Assembly: GCF_038419845.1 (NCBI RefSeq)
Contig: NZ_JBCAQT010000011.1
Coordinates: 117,991-181,990 of the forward strand
Source of the DNA: Marinimicrobium sp038419845
GTDB lineage: Bacteria > Pseudomonadota > Gammaproteobacteria > Pseudomonadales > Cellvibrionaceae
Length of the DNA stretch: 64,000 nt
Reading direction: 5' to 3'
The position numbers and the translations under genes were made by a program. Positions within the stretch are counted from its first letter, which is position 1. Each line of letters begins with the position of its first letter. Shown here in pieces: positions 16,729 to 25,000 of the stretch. Under the pieces are notes generated by a model. That model saw only the letters and a program-made list of their open reading frames with translations, searched no databases and was not told where the DNA came from.

Positions 16729-18036
16729 TTGAAACCGGTCAAAATAGGCATCTGTGGGCTCGGCACGGTAGGCAGCGGCACGGTCAACGTGCTGACGCGC
16801 AATAGCAAAGTCATCAACGCCCGCGCTGGCAGCGATCTGGTCATTGGCCAGGTGGCGTGTCGACGCAACGATGTCGACTGCGATATCACCGAGCTGAACG
16901 TCACCAAAGATATCTTCGAAGTCGCGAAAAACCCCGACATCGATATCCTGGTCGAGCTGATTGGTGGCATCGACGACGCGCGCGAGCTGATTTTGACCGC
17001 GATTGAAAACGGCAAGCACGTGGTCACCGCCAACAAGGCCCTGATCGCCGAGCACGGCAACGAAATCTTCGCCGCCGCCAATGAAAAAGGCGTCACTGTC
17101 GCGTTTGAAGCGGCCGTAGCGGGCGGTATCCCCATCATCAAAGCCATCCGCGAAGGCCTCTCGGCCAACCGGATCGAATGGCTCGCGGGCATCATCAACG
17201 GCACCGGCAACTTCATCCTCACCGAAATGCGCGACAAGGGTCGCGGCTTCTCCGAAGTGCTGGAAGAAGCCCAGGAGCTGGGCTACGCCGAAGCCGACCC
17301 TACTTTTGACGTGGAAGGCATCGACGCCGCGCATAAACTGGTGATCCTGGCCTCCATCGCCTTCGGCATCCCCCTGCAGTTCGACAAAGTCTTCACCGAA
17401 GGCATTAGCCGCATCGCCCCCCAGGACGTCGCCTACGCACACGAACTGGGTTACTCGATCAAACACCTGGGCATCGCCCAGCGGGTCTCCAAAGGCATTG
17501 AGCTGCGCGTGCACCCCACACTGATCCCCCGGCGTCGGCTGATCGCCAACGTCGACGGCGTCATGAACGCCGTACTGGTCAAAGGCGACGCCGTCGGCCC
17601 GACCCTCTACTACGGCGCCGGCGCCGGCGCCGAACCCACCGCCTCGGCGGTACTGGCCGACATCATCGACGTCGCCCGTACCCTCACAGCCAACCCCGAG
17701 CACCGGGTTCCCTACCTGGGCTTCAAACAGGAACGGCTGCGCGACAACCTGGAAATCGTCCCGATCGAGGAAGTGGAAACCGCCTACTACCTGCGCATGT
17801 CCGCCCTCGACAAACCGGGCGTCCTGTCCCAGGTAGCCCAGATCCTCAGCGACTCGGGCATCAGCATCGAAGCGTTGATCCAGAAAGAAGCGGCCGACGA
17901 AGAAGAAATCGTCCCGCTCATCCTGCTGACCAACCGCGCGGTGGAAAAACAGCTGGTAGAGGCGATCATCAAAATCGAATCCCTGAGCTCCATCACCGGC
18001 CCAATCACCCGGATTCGCGTAGAGCCGCTGAAGTAA
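16729..18036 (+). CDS. hom: Homoserine dehydrogenase
   Basis: Reduces aspartate semialdehyde to homoserine with NAD(P)H, the branch to threonine and methionine. Rossmann GICGLGTVGSGT at about 7-18, VELIGGIDDARELILTAIENGKHVVTANKALIAEHG, and the catalytic block GIINGTGNFILTEM..EVLEEAQELGYAEADPTFDVEGIDAAHKLVILASIAFG; a C-terminal ACT domain (about 350-430) for threonine feedback. 435 residues, the normal monofunctional size. The TTG start has GGGGAGAAG upstream. thrC follows after 20 bp. Confidence 0.95.
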   Translation: MKPVKIGICGLGTVGSGTVNVLTRNSKVINARAGSDLVIGQVACRRNDVDCDITELNVTKDIFEVAKNPDIDILVELIGGIDDARELILTAIENGKHVVTANKALIAEHGNEIFAAANEKGVTVAFEAAVAGGIPIIKAIREGLSANRIEWLAGIINGTGNFILTEMRDKGRGFSEVLEEAQELGYAEADPTFDVEGIDAAHKLVILASIAFGIPLQFDKVFTEGISRIAPQDVAYAHELGYSIKHLGIAQRVSKGIELRVHPTLIPRRRLIANVDGVMNAVLVKGDAVGPTLYYGAGAGAEPTASAVLADIIDVARTLTANPEHRVPYLGFKQERLRDNLEIVPIEEVETAYYLRMSALDKPGVLSQVAQILSDSGISIEALIQKEAADEEEIVPLILLTNRAVEKQLVEAIIKIESLSSITGPITRIRVEPLK

Positions 18037-18056
18037 AATAGAAGCAGGTAAAAAAA

Positions 18057-19454
18057 GTGAAATATATCAGCACCCGGGGCCAGGCCCCCGCACTGAACTT
18101 CGAAGACGTCGTCCTCACCGGCCTCGCGCCCGATGGTGGTCTGTACGTCCCCGAAACCCTGCCCGAATTCAGCCGGGAAGAAATCGCCTCCTGGTCCGAA
18201 CTCTCCTACCAGGAACTGGCCTTCAAAATCATGGCCCCATTCGTGGATGGTGCCGTCTCCGACGACGAACTCAAACAGATCATCGCCGAAGCCTACAGCA
18301 CCTTCAGACACCAGGCCGTCGCACCCCTCGTGCAGACCGATCATAACGAATGGATCCTCGAACTCTTCCAGGGACCCACCCTGGCATTCAAAGACTTCGC
18401 CCTGCAGTTCCTCGGACACCTGCTCGACCACCTGCTGAAAAAACGCCAGCAGAAAGTCGTCGTCATGGGCGCCACCTCCGGCGACACCGGCTCCGCCGCC
18501 ATCGAAGGTTGCCGCCGCTGCGACAACATCGACATCTACATCCTGCACCCACACAACCGGGTCTCCGACGTCCAGCGCAAACAGATGACCACCGTGCTCG
18601 AAGACAACGTGCACAACATTGCCCTGGAAGGCAACTTCGACGACTGTCAGAACATGGTCAAAGCCAGCTTCGGCGACCAGTCCTTCCTGCCCGAAGACCG
18701 GCAACTGGTCGCGGTCAACTCCATCAACTGGGCACGGATCATGGCCCAGATCGTCTATTACTTCTACGCAGGCCTCGCCCTCGGCGCGCCCGCCCGGCCG
18801 GTCTCCTTCTCCGTGCCCACCGGTAACTTCGGCGACATCTTCGCCGGCTACCTCGCCAAACGCATGGGCCTGCCCATCGACCAGCTGGTCATCGCCACCA
18901 ACAGCAACGACATCCTGCACCGCTGCTTGAGTGGCAACGACCACAGCAAAAGCGAACTCAAACACACCCTCTCGCCCAGCATGGACATCATGGTCTCGAG
19001 CAACTTCGAGCGGATGCTGTTCGACCTCTACGACCGGGATGGCGACAAAATCCGCGGCCTGATGGAAGACTTCAAATCCGGCGCCATGCACCTGGACGAA
19101 AAAGCACTGGAGCGGGCACGCGAACTGTTCAGCAGCCACAAAGTCGACGACGACGTGACCCTCGAAGTCATCCGCGAAGTCTTCGATCGCTGCGAATACC
19201 TGCTCGACCCACACACTGCCATCGGTTTGGAAGCCGCGCGCCAGACGCGCCGGCGCAAAGACATCCCGATGATCTGCCTGGCCACCGCACACCCGGCGAA
19301 ATTCCCCGAAGCCGTCCGCAAAGCCGGGCAGGGCACCGACCCGGAACTGCCCCACCACATGGCCGACCTGTTCCAACGCGAAGAACGCTTCGAAGTACTC
19401 CCCAAAGAGATCGAAACCGTTCAGAAGTACATTGCCAAAAACCTGAGGGCGTAA
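18057..19454 (+). CDS. thrC: Threonine synthase
   Basis: PLP enzyme converting O-phosphohomoserine to threonine. 465 residues, the long class II (gammaproteobacterial/yeast-like) form. N-terminal MKYISTRGQAPALNFEDVVLTGLAPDGGLYVPE, PLP lysine K112 in LAFKDFALQ, phosphate loop GATSGDTGSAAIEG and SVPTGNFGDIFAGYLAKRMGLP. GTG start. Forms an operon with hom. Strong C-ending codon use and GAA over GAG continue from hom into recJ. A 19464-19490 inverted repeat (CTCCCTCC..GGAGGGA) follows without a T-run. Confidence 0.95.
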   Translation: MKYISTRGQAPALNFEDVVLTGLAPDGGLYVPETLPEFSREEIASWSELSYQELAFKIMAPFVDGAVSDDELKQIIAEAYSTFRHQAVAPLVQTDHNEWILELFQGPTLAFKDFALQFLGHLLDHLLKKRQQKVVVMGATSGDTGSAAIEGCRRCDNIDIYILHPHNRVSDVQRKQMTTVLEDNVHNIALEGNFDDCQNMVKASFGDQSFLPEDRQLVAVNSINWARIMAQIVYYFYAGLALGAPARPVSFSVPTGNFGDIFAGYLAKRMGLPIDQLVIATNSNDILHRCLSGNDHSKSELKHTLSPSMDIMVSSNFERMLFDLYDRDGDKIRGLMEDFKSGAMHLDEKALERARELFSSHKVDDDVTLEVIREVFDRCEYLLDPHTAIGLEAARQTRRRKDIPMICLATAHPAKFPEAVRKAGQGTDPELPHHMADLFQREERFEVLPKEIETVQKYIAKNLRA

Positions 19455-19510
19455 CCCCAACCCCTCCCTCCAACCAAGATGGAGGGAAGGTTGGCGCTAC
19501 AACGCACAAA

Positions 19511-19621
19511 GGACCGATTTGGGGTGGACTGTTCCAAGACCGTCAACCGCGGGACTAGTGTTGACGAGTTACAGGGACGTACTTGCCACGTGTCTTGGAA
19601 CAGTCCACCCCGAAGCGGTCC
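19511..19621. repeat. Large hairpin repeat, family A copy 1 (reverse orientation)
   Basis: Perfect 20-bp arms 19521-19540 and 19592-19611 flank a 51-nt centre; outer GGACCG (19511-19516)/CGGTCC (19616-19621) extend the stem past a small internal loop. Read on the minus strand the centre has the family core TACGTCCCTGTA after GACACG and ends in GTTGACGGTC. It lies between thrC and recJ and could act as a transcription barrier. Confidence 0.85.
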
Positions 19622-19717
19622 GGACGTGATGCCAAAAGGAAGTCCCCCGTAACCGCTGAACTTACTAACCGACTGCACCCAAGATTCCTTCGCTCCGAAA
19701 ACTCAAAGCCGACCCCT

Positions 19718-21457
19718 ATGCAAAAAACCATCCTCCGCCGCACACCACCAGCCACCGCCCCACAAGAACCCCTGGCAACCGACCTGCCACCACTGCTGGA
19801 CCGACTCTACCGCCTGCGCGGCGTCACCCGGGCCGACGAACTGCAACACTCCCTGAAACTACTGCAAAAACCCAACTTCAAAGGCCTCGACGCCGCCGTT
19901 CCCATACTGGCCGACGCCGTCGAAGCCCAGGCCAACATCCTCATACTCGGCGACTTCGACGCCGACGGGGCCACCAGCTGCGCCCTGGCCGTACTCGCAC
20001 TGCAATCCATGGGACTGGCCTCCGTCGACTTCCTCGTGCCCAACCGCTTCGAATTCGGCTACGGCCTGACCCCCGAAATCGTCGAAGTCGCCGCCGCCAT
20101 GGGGCCCGACCTGATCGTCACCGTCGACAACGGCATCTCCAGCATCGAGGGCGTACGCGCCGCGCGGGAAAAAGGCATCGCCGTCGTGGTCACCGACCAC
20201 CACCTGCCCGCCGAATATTTGCCGGAAGCGGACGCCATCGTCAATCCCAACCAGCCCGGCTGCGAATTTCCCAGTAAAAACCTCGCCGGCGTGGGCGTGA
20301 TCTTCTACGTCATGAACGCCCTGCGCGCCGAACTGCGGCAGCGCGGCTGGTTCACCGAGGGTCGCAAAGAGCCCAAAATGGCCGAGTTCCTCGACCTGGT
20401 GGCCCTCGGTACCGTTGCGGACGTGGTGCCGCTCGATCACAACAACCGCATTCTGGTCTCGCAGGGCCTGCAGCGCATCCGCGCCGGCGTCGCCCGCCCC
20501 GGCATCATGGCGTTGCTGGACGTGGCCGGCCGGGCCATGCACCGGTTGGTGGCGAGCGACCTGGGCTTTGCCATCGGGCCGCGCCTGAACGCCGCTGGGC
20601 GCCTGGATGACATGTCTCTGGGTATCCAATGCCTGATGTGCGAAAGCGAGCCACTGGCGCGGGAAATGGCGCTGTCGCTCGACGAACTGAACCGCGACCG
20701 CAAGGCCATCGAAAGCGGCATGCAGCGCGAAGCCATGACCATGCTGGGCAAACTGCAGCTCAACGAAGCGCAAGAGGAATTGCCCTGGGGGCTGTGCCTG
20801 TACGATGGCGGCTGGCACCAGGGGGTGATCGGCATTCTCGCCTCGCGCATCAAGGACCGTTTTCACCGCCCGGTGATTGTCTTCGCCGATGCCGGGGAGG
20901 GCGAAATCAAGGGCTCGGCCCGCTCCATTCCCGGCCTGCACATTCGCGATACCCTGGATGCGGTGGCGGCGCGCCACCCGGATCTGCTCAACAAATTTGG
21001 CGGCCACGCCATGGCGGCGGGTATGACCCTGTCCGGTGACCGGTTTGCGGATTTCCAGAAAGCGTTTGATGAAGAAGTGCGCCGGCAGTTGAAGCCGGAA
21101 GATTTACAGCCGCTGCTGATCAGCGACGGCGCGCTCGAGCCCCGGGAAGTCAACATGGACCTGGCCACGCTGCTGCGTAATGCGGGTCCCTGGGGGCAGC
21201 ATTTTCCCGAGCCGCTGTTCGATGGCGAGTTTCGCCTGGTGCAACAGCGGCTGGTGGGTGAAAAACATCTCAAGATGACGCTGGCGGTGGATGAGGCGGG
21301 TCAACAGTTGGTGGATGCCATCGCCTTCAACATCGACCCGGAACTCTGGCCCAACCCCAGTGCCGACCGGGTGCACCTGGCCTACCGGCTGGACGTCAAT
21401 GAATTCCGGGGCCGGCAGACCGTGCAGCTGATTGTCGAGTATCTGGAGGCGGTATAG
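19718..21457 (+). CDS. recJ: Single-stranded-DNA exonuclease RecJ
   Basis: 5'-3' ssDNA exonuclease of the DHH superfamily acting in recombination and mismatch repair. Motifs: ILGDFDADGATS, IVTVDNGISS, VTDHHLPAE (DHH), LVALGTVADVVPL, the DHHA1 motif NKFGGHAMAAGMTL, and a C-terminal OB-like region. ATG 19718 gives 579 residues (E. coli 577); 45 in-frame upstream codons run into the hairpin repeat and are not conserved. The first third is C-rich like hom-thrC, and base use becomes G-richer after about 20,400. Confidence 0.95.
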   Translation: MQKTILRRTPPATAPQEPLATDLPPLLDRLYRLRGVTRADELQHSLKLLQKPNFKGLDAAVPILADAVEAQANILILGDFDADGATSCALAVLALQSMGLASVDFLVPNRFEFGYGLTPEIVEVAAAMGPDLIVTVDNGISSIEGVRAAREKGIAVVVTDHHLPAEYLPEADAIVNPNQPGCEFPSKNLAGVGVIFYVMNALRAELRQRGWFTEGRKEPKMAEFLDLVALGTVADVVPLDHNNRILVSQGLQRIRAGVARPGIMALLDVAGRAMHRLVASDLGFAIGPRLNAAGRLDDMSLGIQCLMCESEPLAREMALSLDELNRDRKAIESGMQREAMTMLGKLQLNEAQEELPWGLCLYDGGWHQGVIGILASRIKDRFHRPVIVFADAGEGEIKGSARSIPGLHIRDTLDAVAARHPDLLNKFGGHAMAAGMTLSGDRFADFQKAFDEEVRRQLKPEDLQPLLISDGALEPREVNMDLATLLRNAGPWGQHFPEPLFDGEFRLVQQRLVGEKHLKMTLAVDEAGQQLVDAIAFNIDPELWPNPSADRVHLAYRLDVNEFRGRQTVQLIVEYLEAV

Positions 21458-21464
21458 CGCCAAA

Positions 21465-23042
21465 TCAGTCAATCGGTTTTTTCTTTGTCGACTTTGCAGA
21501 GTCGCGCTTAGGGCCATCCGGCCACTTGGTGTTACTGATAAACGCGATTTTCTTTCCATCCGGCGACCAGCTGGGCACGTTGATGGTGCCCTGGCCGCCG
21601 TAGACGTAGGCGACGATGGTCGGTTCACCGCCATCAATGGGCATCTGCCGCAGGTAAACGTGGCGGTAGAAGGGATGATCGCTGGAGTCGACATCGTCGC
21701 GGTAGGACAGAAACACGATGCTCTGGCCGTCGGGCGAGATGTGCGGGAACCAGTCGTTGTACCGGTCGAAGGTCAGCTGGACCTCATTGGAGCCGTCGGC
21801 GTTCATGCGCCACAGCTGCATGGTGCCGGTGCGGTTTGAGTTGAAATAAATGTGCTGTCCGTCCGGGCTGTACTCGGGCCCGTCATCAAGTGTTGCGGTG
21901 TCGGTAAGCTGGGTTTCCTCGCCGGTCGCGATGTCGACGGTGTAGATGTCGTACTTGCCCTTGCGGTTGCCGGTAAACACCAGCGTCGTGTCGTCGGGCG
22001 AGTAGCCGTGCAGGTACGAATGCCCCGCGCCCTTGCGAGTGACCCGGCGGGGCTCGTCGCTGCCGGTCAGGGGCAGGGTGTAGATCGTCGAGCGACCCTC
22101 TTCGGACTCGGCATGATGGCTGATGGCGATCTCCTCGCCATCCCAGGACAGTACGTGGTCATTGTTGTTCTGATCGGCGAAACCGGTATTCAACTCGCTC
22201 TCGCGGCCGGTTTCCAGGTCGAACTTGTACAGTAATCCCTCGGAGTTGTAGATCAGGTATTGGCCGTCGTGGGTCCAGTTCGGGGCCTGGAGCGAAACCG
22301 GCGAACGGTGGATGATGCGCCGGTTTCCGCTCGCCATGTCCATGACTTCCAGATTGCTGCCGATATAGTCCTGATAGGGCACAAAATCGTCTGCCGCCGG
22401 TCGGATGATGCGCACATTGGAGAAGGTTGCGCTCTCGACCTCCTCGGCCTCGTGCGAGGTGAGCGCCAGGCCCACATGGACCTTATCGGAAAAATCCAGG
22501 TGCGATACCTGGGTGACCTGGAAGGGTTCGCCAAATTTCGCGGCCGACATGATGAAGGTGTCGCTCCGGCGTTCCAGCTGAATGACGTCCGGCCCCTGGA
22601 CCTTAAGCCGGTATTCTTCAGTGTCAGCGCCTTCGGCGGGACGAAACTGTAGCGCCGTCAGGCCATCGCCGTGCACCGTGGCGTGGACATTGGCCGCATC
22701 CGGCGCAAGGCTTTCGCGCACGTGCCAGCCCGCCTTGCGGTGCGGATTGGCGCCTTCACCGATAAACGCCACCCGGGCGCGCACGATAAAGTCGCCCTCC
22801 ATCTCATTCCAGGCGTAGTGCAGCTCGTCCTCGGTAAACCACATATTGGCACCCGAGCCTGACATGATGTACTGCTGGGTGGCCGGCTGGTACTCCAGGC
22901 CGCCCGCCTGCCGGACCGGGCCGATATCGGCGTTCTGGTCGAACTGGCCCACGGGCTCGGCGGCGGTGCTCAGGCTGCAGATCGCCAGCAGTGCGGCGAG
23001 TGTCAAAATTGCGGTACTGGATTGGCCGGTTATTTTTCTCAT
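21465..23042 (-). CDS. Secreted TolB/PD40-type beta-propeller protein
   Basis: A 525-residue exported protein: Sec signal (about 1-28, ending LSTAAE), a lectin-like beta-sandwich (about 35-205; MWFTEDELHYAWNEMEGDFIVRARVAFIGEGANPHRKAGWHVRES, the DUF1349/laminin-like pattern) and a propeller (about 215-510) with repeated PD40 strands such as YSPDDTTLVFTGNRKGKYDIYTVD, YSPDGQHIYFNSNRTGTMQLWRMNADGS and ISPDGQSIVFLSYRDD. It probably binds a carbohydrate or protein in the periplasm or outside; no catalytic residues can be assigned. Its stop is 7 bp from the convergent recJ stop. The 278-bp region upstream is AT-rich with no clear feature except the ECF promoter of the opposite gene. Confidence 0.8.
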   Translation of the reverse strand: MRKITGQSSTAILTLAALLAICSLSTAAEPVGQFDQNADIGPVRQAGGLEYQPATQQYIMSGSGANMWFTEDELHYAWNEMEGDFIVRARVAFIGEGANPHRKAGWHVRESLAPDAANVHATVHGDGLTALQFRPAEGADTEEYRLKVQGPDVIQLERRSDTFIMSAAKFGEPFQVTQVSHLDFSDKVHVGLALTSHEAEEVESATFSNVRIIRPAADDFVPYQDYIGSNLEVMDMASGNRRIIHRSPVSLQAPNWTHDGQYLIYNSEGLLYKFDLETGRESELNTGFADQNNNDHVLSWDGEEIAISHHAESEEGRSTIYTLPLTGSDEPRRVTRKGAGHSYLHGYSPDDTTLVFTGNRKGKYDIYTVDIATGEETQLTDTATLDDGPEYSPDGQHIYFNSNRTGTMQLWRMNADGSNEVQLTFDRYNDWFPHISPDGQSIVFLSYRDDVDSSDHPFYRHVYLRQMPIDGGEPTIVAYVYGGQGTINVPSWSPDGKKIAFISNTKWPDGPKRDSAKSTKKKPID

Positions 23043-23234
23043 TGGGTAGTCTCCATTGCCATTTTTTGATTGGTGCCCAAATTTATATTCGCAATAATAT
23101 AAAGGAAACCCTGACTAATCACTCCATAGCGTAGTCGAGATTCAGGCAATTGGTATTTCCGGTTTTACATGGGCGATATACATGCACATTGCGTTGGTTT
23201 TATGCCCCTGAGTAAAAATAAATGCAGAACAGCT

Positions 23235-23261
23235 GAATCCAAACCCCCACGTCACCCGTTT
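23235..23261 (+). promoter_or_regulatory. Predicted ECF sigma autoregulatory promoter
   Basis: GAATCC (23235-23240), 16-nt spacer, CGTTT (23257-23261), 60 bp before the sigma-factor start. The same bipartite motif with identical spacing precedes the DUF4331 operon at 24903-24929; the intervening bases differ. Matching pairs at a sigma gene and an adjacent operon are what ECF autoregulation predicts. Confidence 0.7.
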
Positions 23262-23320
23262 AGTCTACTATAGGACCCTGAACTATCTTTAATAACCCAA
23301 AAAGACTGAGACCAAGACCT

Positions 23321-23866
23321 ATGGATGAATCGCGCAATCAGTACCTGAGTTTACTGAGTCGCACGGCCCAGGGCGACCAGAAAGCGTTCGCCCAGCTGTA
23401 TGAGGCGACGGCTGGCCGGCTGTACGCCGTCAGTTTACAGATGTTGCAGCGCCGGGACTGGGCCGAGGACGTTGTCCAGGAGGCGTTTGTACGCATATGG
23501 CACAACGCCGGCGAATATCAGGCCGAGAAGGGCACCGTACTGACCTGGATGATCAGTATTGCCCGTTACCGGGCGCTGGATATGCTGCGGGCCGCCAAGA
23601 GCCGACGCGAGACCAGCGAAGATCAGGCCCCCGAGCGCGAGGATGGTCAGACTCCGGAGCTGAATCTGTACCAACAGCGCGAGCGGGTCGAAATTGACCA
23701 TTGTATGGATGGACTCGAGGGCTCTCAGCGCCAGGCCATCCATATGGCGTATTTTCTGGGGTTGACCCACTTTGAGGTGTGCGAGCGGTTGGCATCCCCT
23801 CTGGGATCGGTCAAAACCTGGATTCGCCGGGGTCTGGAACGTTTGAAGAGGTGCCTTGAAGCATGA
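23321..23866 (+). CDS. ECF RNA polymerase sigma factor (SigK/RpoE-like)
   Basis: A 181-residue group 4 sigma factor. Region 2 at about 18-90 (AFAQLYEATAGRLYAVSLQMLQRRDWAEDVVQEAFVRIWHNAGEY, then WMISIARYRALDMLR) and region 4 at about 125-178 (LEGSQRQAIHMAYFLGLTHFEVCERLASPLGSVKTWIRRGLERLKRCL). No N-terminal sigma-1 domain. The stop overlaps the next ATG, so it is coupled to the anti-sigma gene. Pairing with RskA-type anti-sigma indicates the SigK-like ECF group. Confidence 0.93.
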   Translation: MDESRNQYLSLLSRTAQGDQKAFAQLYEATAGRLYAVSLQMLQRRDWAEDVVQEAFVRIWHNAGEYQAEKGTVLTWMISIARYRALDMLRAAKSRRETSEDQAPEREDGQTPELNLYQQRERVEIDHCMDGLEGSQRQAIHMAYFLGLTHFEVCERLASPLGSVKTWIRRGLERLKRCLEA

Positions 23867-24570
23867 ATTACCTGACTGAAGAACGCCGGAATGCTCTGGC
23901 GGCCGAATATGTATTGGGCACCCTGCAGGGTGCGGCGCGTGTGCGCTTTCAGACTTTGATGATGGAGCACGATCTCATCCGGCAAACCGTGTGGCGCTGG
24001 GAGCGTGGCCTGAACGAGCTCGGTGGAAGCCTGCCGTCTCAGTCACTTGACCCCCAGGTCTGGGAGCGCATCAAGGCCCGGGTCGGTATCGACCAACCGC
24101 TCCCGAAGTCGGACAAAGTCGTCAGCCTGCCATCGAAGCGCGGCGCCCGCCACTGGCAGTGGCTCGCGGGCCTGTCGACCGCTGCGGCGGTCATACTGGC
24201 GGTGCTCGTGGTGTGGCAGCCGCTGGCACCCACGACCGGCGTGCCTGAGCGACTGGCGGTGATTCAAAGCGAAGAGGCTCAACCTCTATGGCTGGTTGAG
24301 GTCGAGGATCAGCGCCTTCGCGTGCGCGCCACCGAGCGGCTCTCGCCCAGAGCGGACCGGGATTACGAGCTGTGGTTGGTCGCGGCCGATGGACGGGCGC
24401 CGGTATCGCTGGGGCTTCTGCCCAAGCAGGGCGAGGCGCATTTGCCGCGCAATGCGCTGCTTGATCAGGTCGATGTCGCCGCTTTGGCGGTCAGCCTGGA
24501 GCCTTTGGGCGGCTCACCTACGGGACAACCTACCGAAGTACTGTACACCGCAGAGCCGGTCAATATTTAG
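23863..24570 (+). CDS. RskA-type membrane anti-sigma factor
   Basis: A 235-residue anti-sigma factor. The cytoplasmic N-terminus (1-95) starts MNYLTEERRNALAAEYVLGTL, the anti-sigma helix typical of RskA (no zinc HxxxCxxC motif seen), one TM helix at about 99-120 (WLAGLSTAAAVILAVLVVW), and a periplasmic RskA domain (about 130-232) with YELWLVAADGRAPVSLGLLP. It should sequester the overlapping sigma factor until its periplasmic domain is processed. A loose hairpin GAGGGGC (24583-24589)/GCCCCTC (24615-24621) follows. Confidence 0.9.
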   Translation: MNYLTEERRNALAAEYVLGTLQGAARVRFQTLMMEHDLIRQTVWRWERGLNELGGSLPSQSLDPQVWERIKARVGIDQPLPKSDKVVSLPSKRGARHWQWLAGLSTAAAVILAVLVVWQPLAPTTGVPERLAVIQSEEAQPLWLVEVEDQRLRVRATERLSPRADRDYELWLVAADGRAPVSLGLLPKQGEAHLPRNALLDQVDVAALAVSLEPLGGSPTGQPTEVLYTAEPVNI

Positions 24571-24815
24571 AGTCGCATGAAAGAGGGGCGTGAGATCTTC
24601 GCTTTGTGGATCCAGCCCCTCTCCCTTTCCTTAGTGTGCCATCACACAGACAACTCACCTCCCTTGGCTTATTTTTTAGAGTCTCATCCTGAATTCCACG
24701 CCTTGTGGCAATTCGGTGTACCAATCCGGCAATAATGCCGGGATGAGCGCTAGTGATTGAGCCGTTGAACAGGACATATTGTAAGTTTGACACGCTCCAT
24801 CCAAAGGAGGTTCAT

Positions 24816-24884
24816 ATGGAAAATCGACATCCAGCTTATTTCGTTCTGATCTCAAAGAATATTTTACAATCTAAAAAAGTATAA
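24816..24884 (+). CDS. Possible 22-residue small protein
   Basis: ATG at 24816 is preceded by a very strong Shine-Dalgarno AAAGGAGG (24803-24810, 5-nt spacing) and opens a 22-codon frame, MENRHPAYFVLISKNILQSKK plus Val. It sits in a 430-bp AT-rich gap between the anti-sigma gene and the DUF4331 operon, upstream of the predicted ECF promoter. It may be a real micro-protein or chance; nothing similar is known to me. The rest of the gap (24622-24802) shows no feature. Confidence 0.4.
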   Translation: MENRHPAYFVLISKNILQSKKV

Positions 24885-24902
24885 GCAATAATCCGAAATC
24901 TT

Positions 24903-24929
24903 GAATCCAGAACAGGATTTCACACGTTT
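24903..24929 (+). promoter_or_regulatory. Predicted ECF sigma promoter of the DUF4331 operon
   Basis: GAATCC (24903-24908), 16-nt spacer, CGTTT (24925-24929), 72 bp before the DUF4331 start. Same motif and spacing as upstream of the sigma gene. This predicts that the operon 25001-29377 is the sigma factor's output. Confidence 0.7.
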
Positions 24930-25000
24930 GCTTAATGACACTTGATGATTCACTCATCGTCAGGCTTGTTCATATAACCTAAAACAGGAAGCGAAAGGCT

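Noticed and set aside
17787..19460. A 557-codon open frame on the minus strand across thrC
   Set aside because: It is antisense to the well-conserved thrC and follows from C-rich third positions; the product is low-complexity and matches no family I know.
19583..19717. 45-codon N-terminal extension of recJ
   Set aside because: It runs through the right arm of the hairpin repeat and is not conserved; the ATG at 19718 gives the standard RecJ length.
19859..21007. A 382-codon minus-strand frame inside recJ
   Set aside because: Antisense shadow of a conserved gene with the same codon bias; no recognisable domain or RBS.
24560..24793. 77-codon minus-strand frame after the anti-sigma gene
   Set aside because: No RBS, atypical composition, and it crosses the likely 3' end of the sigma operon.
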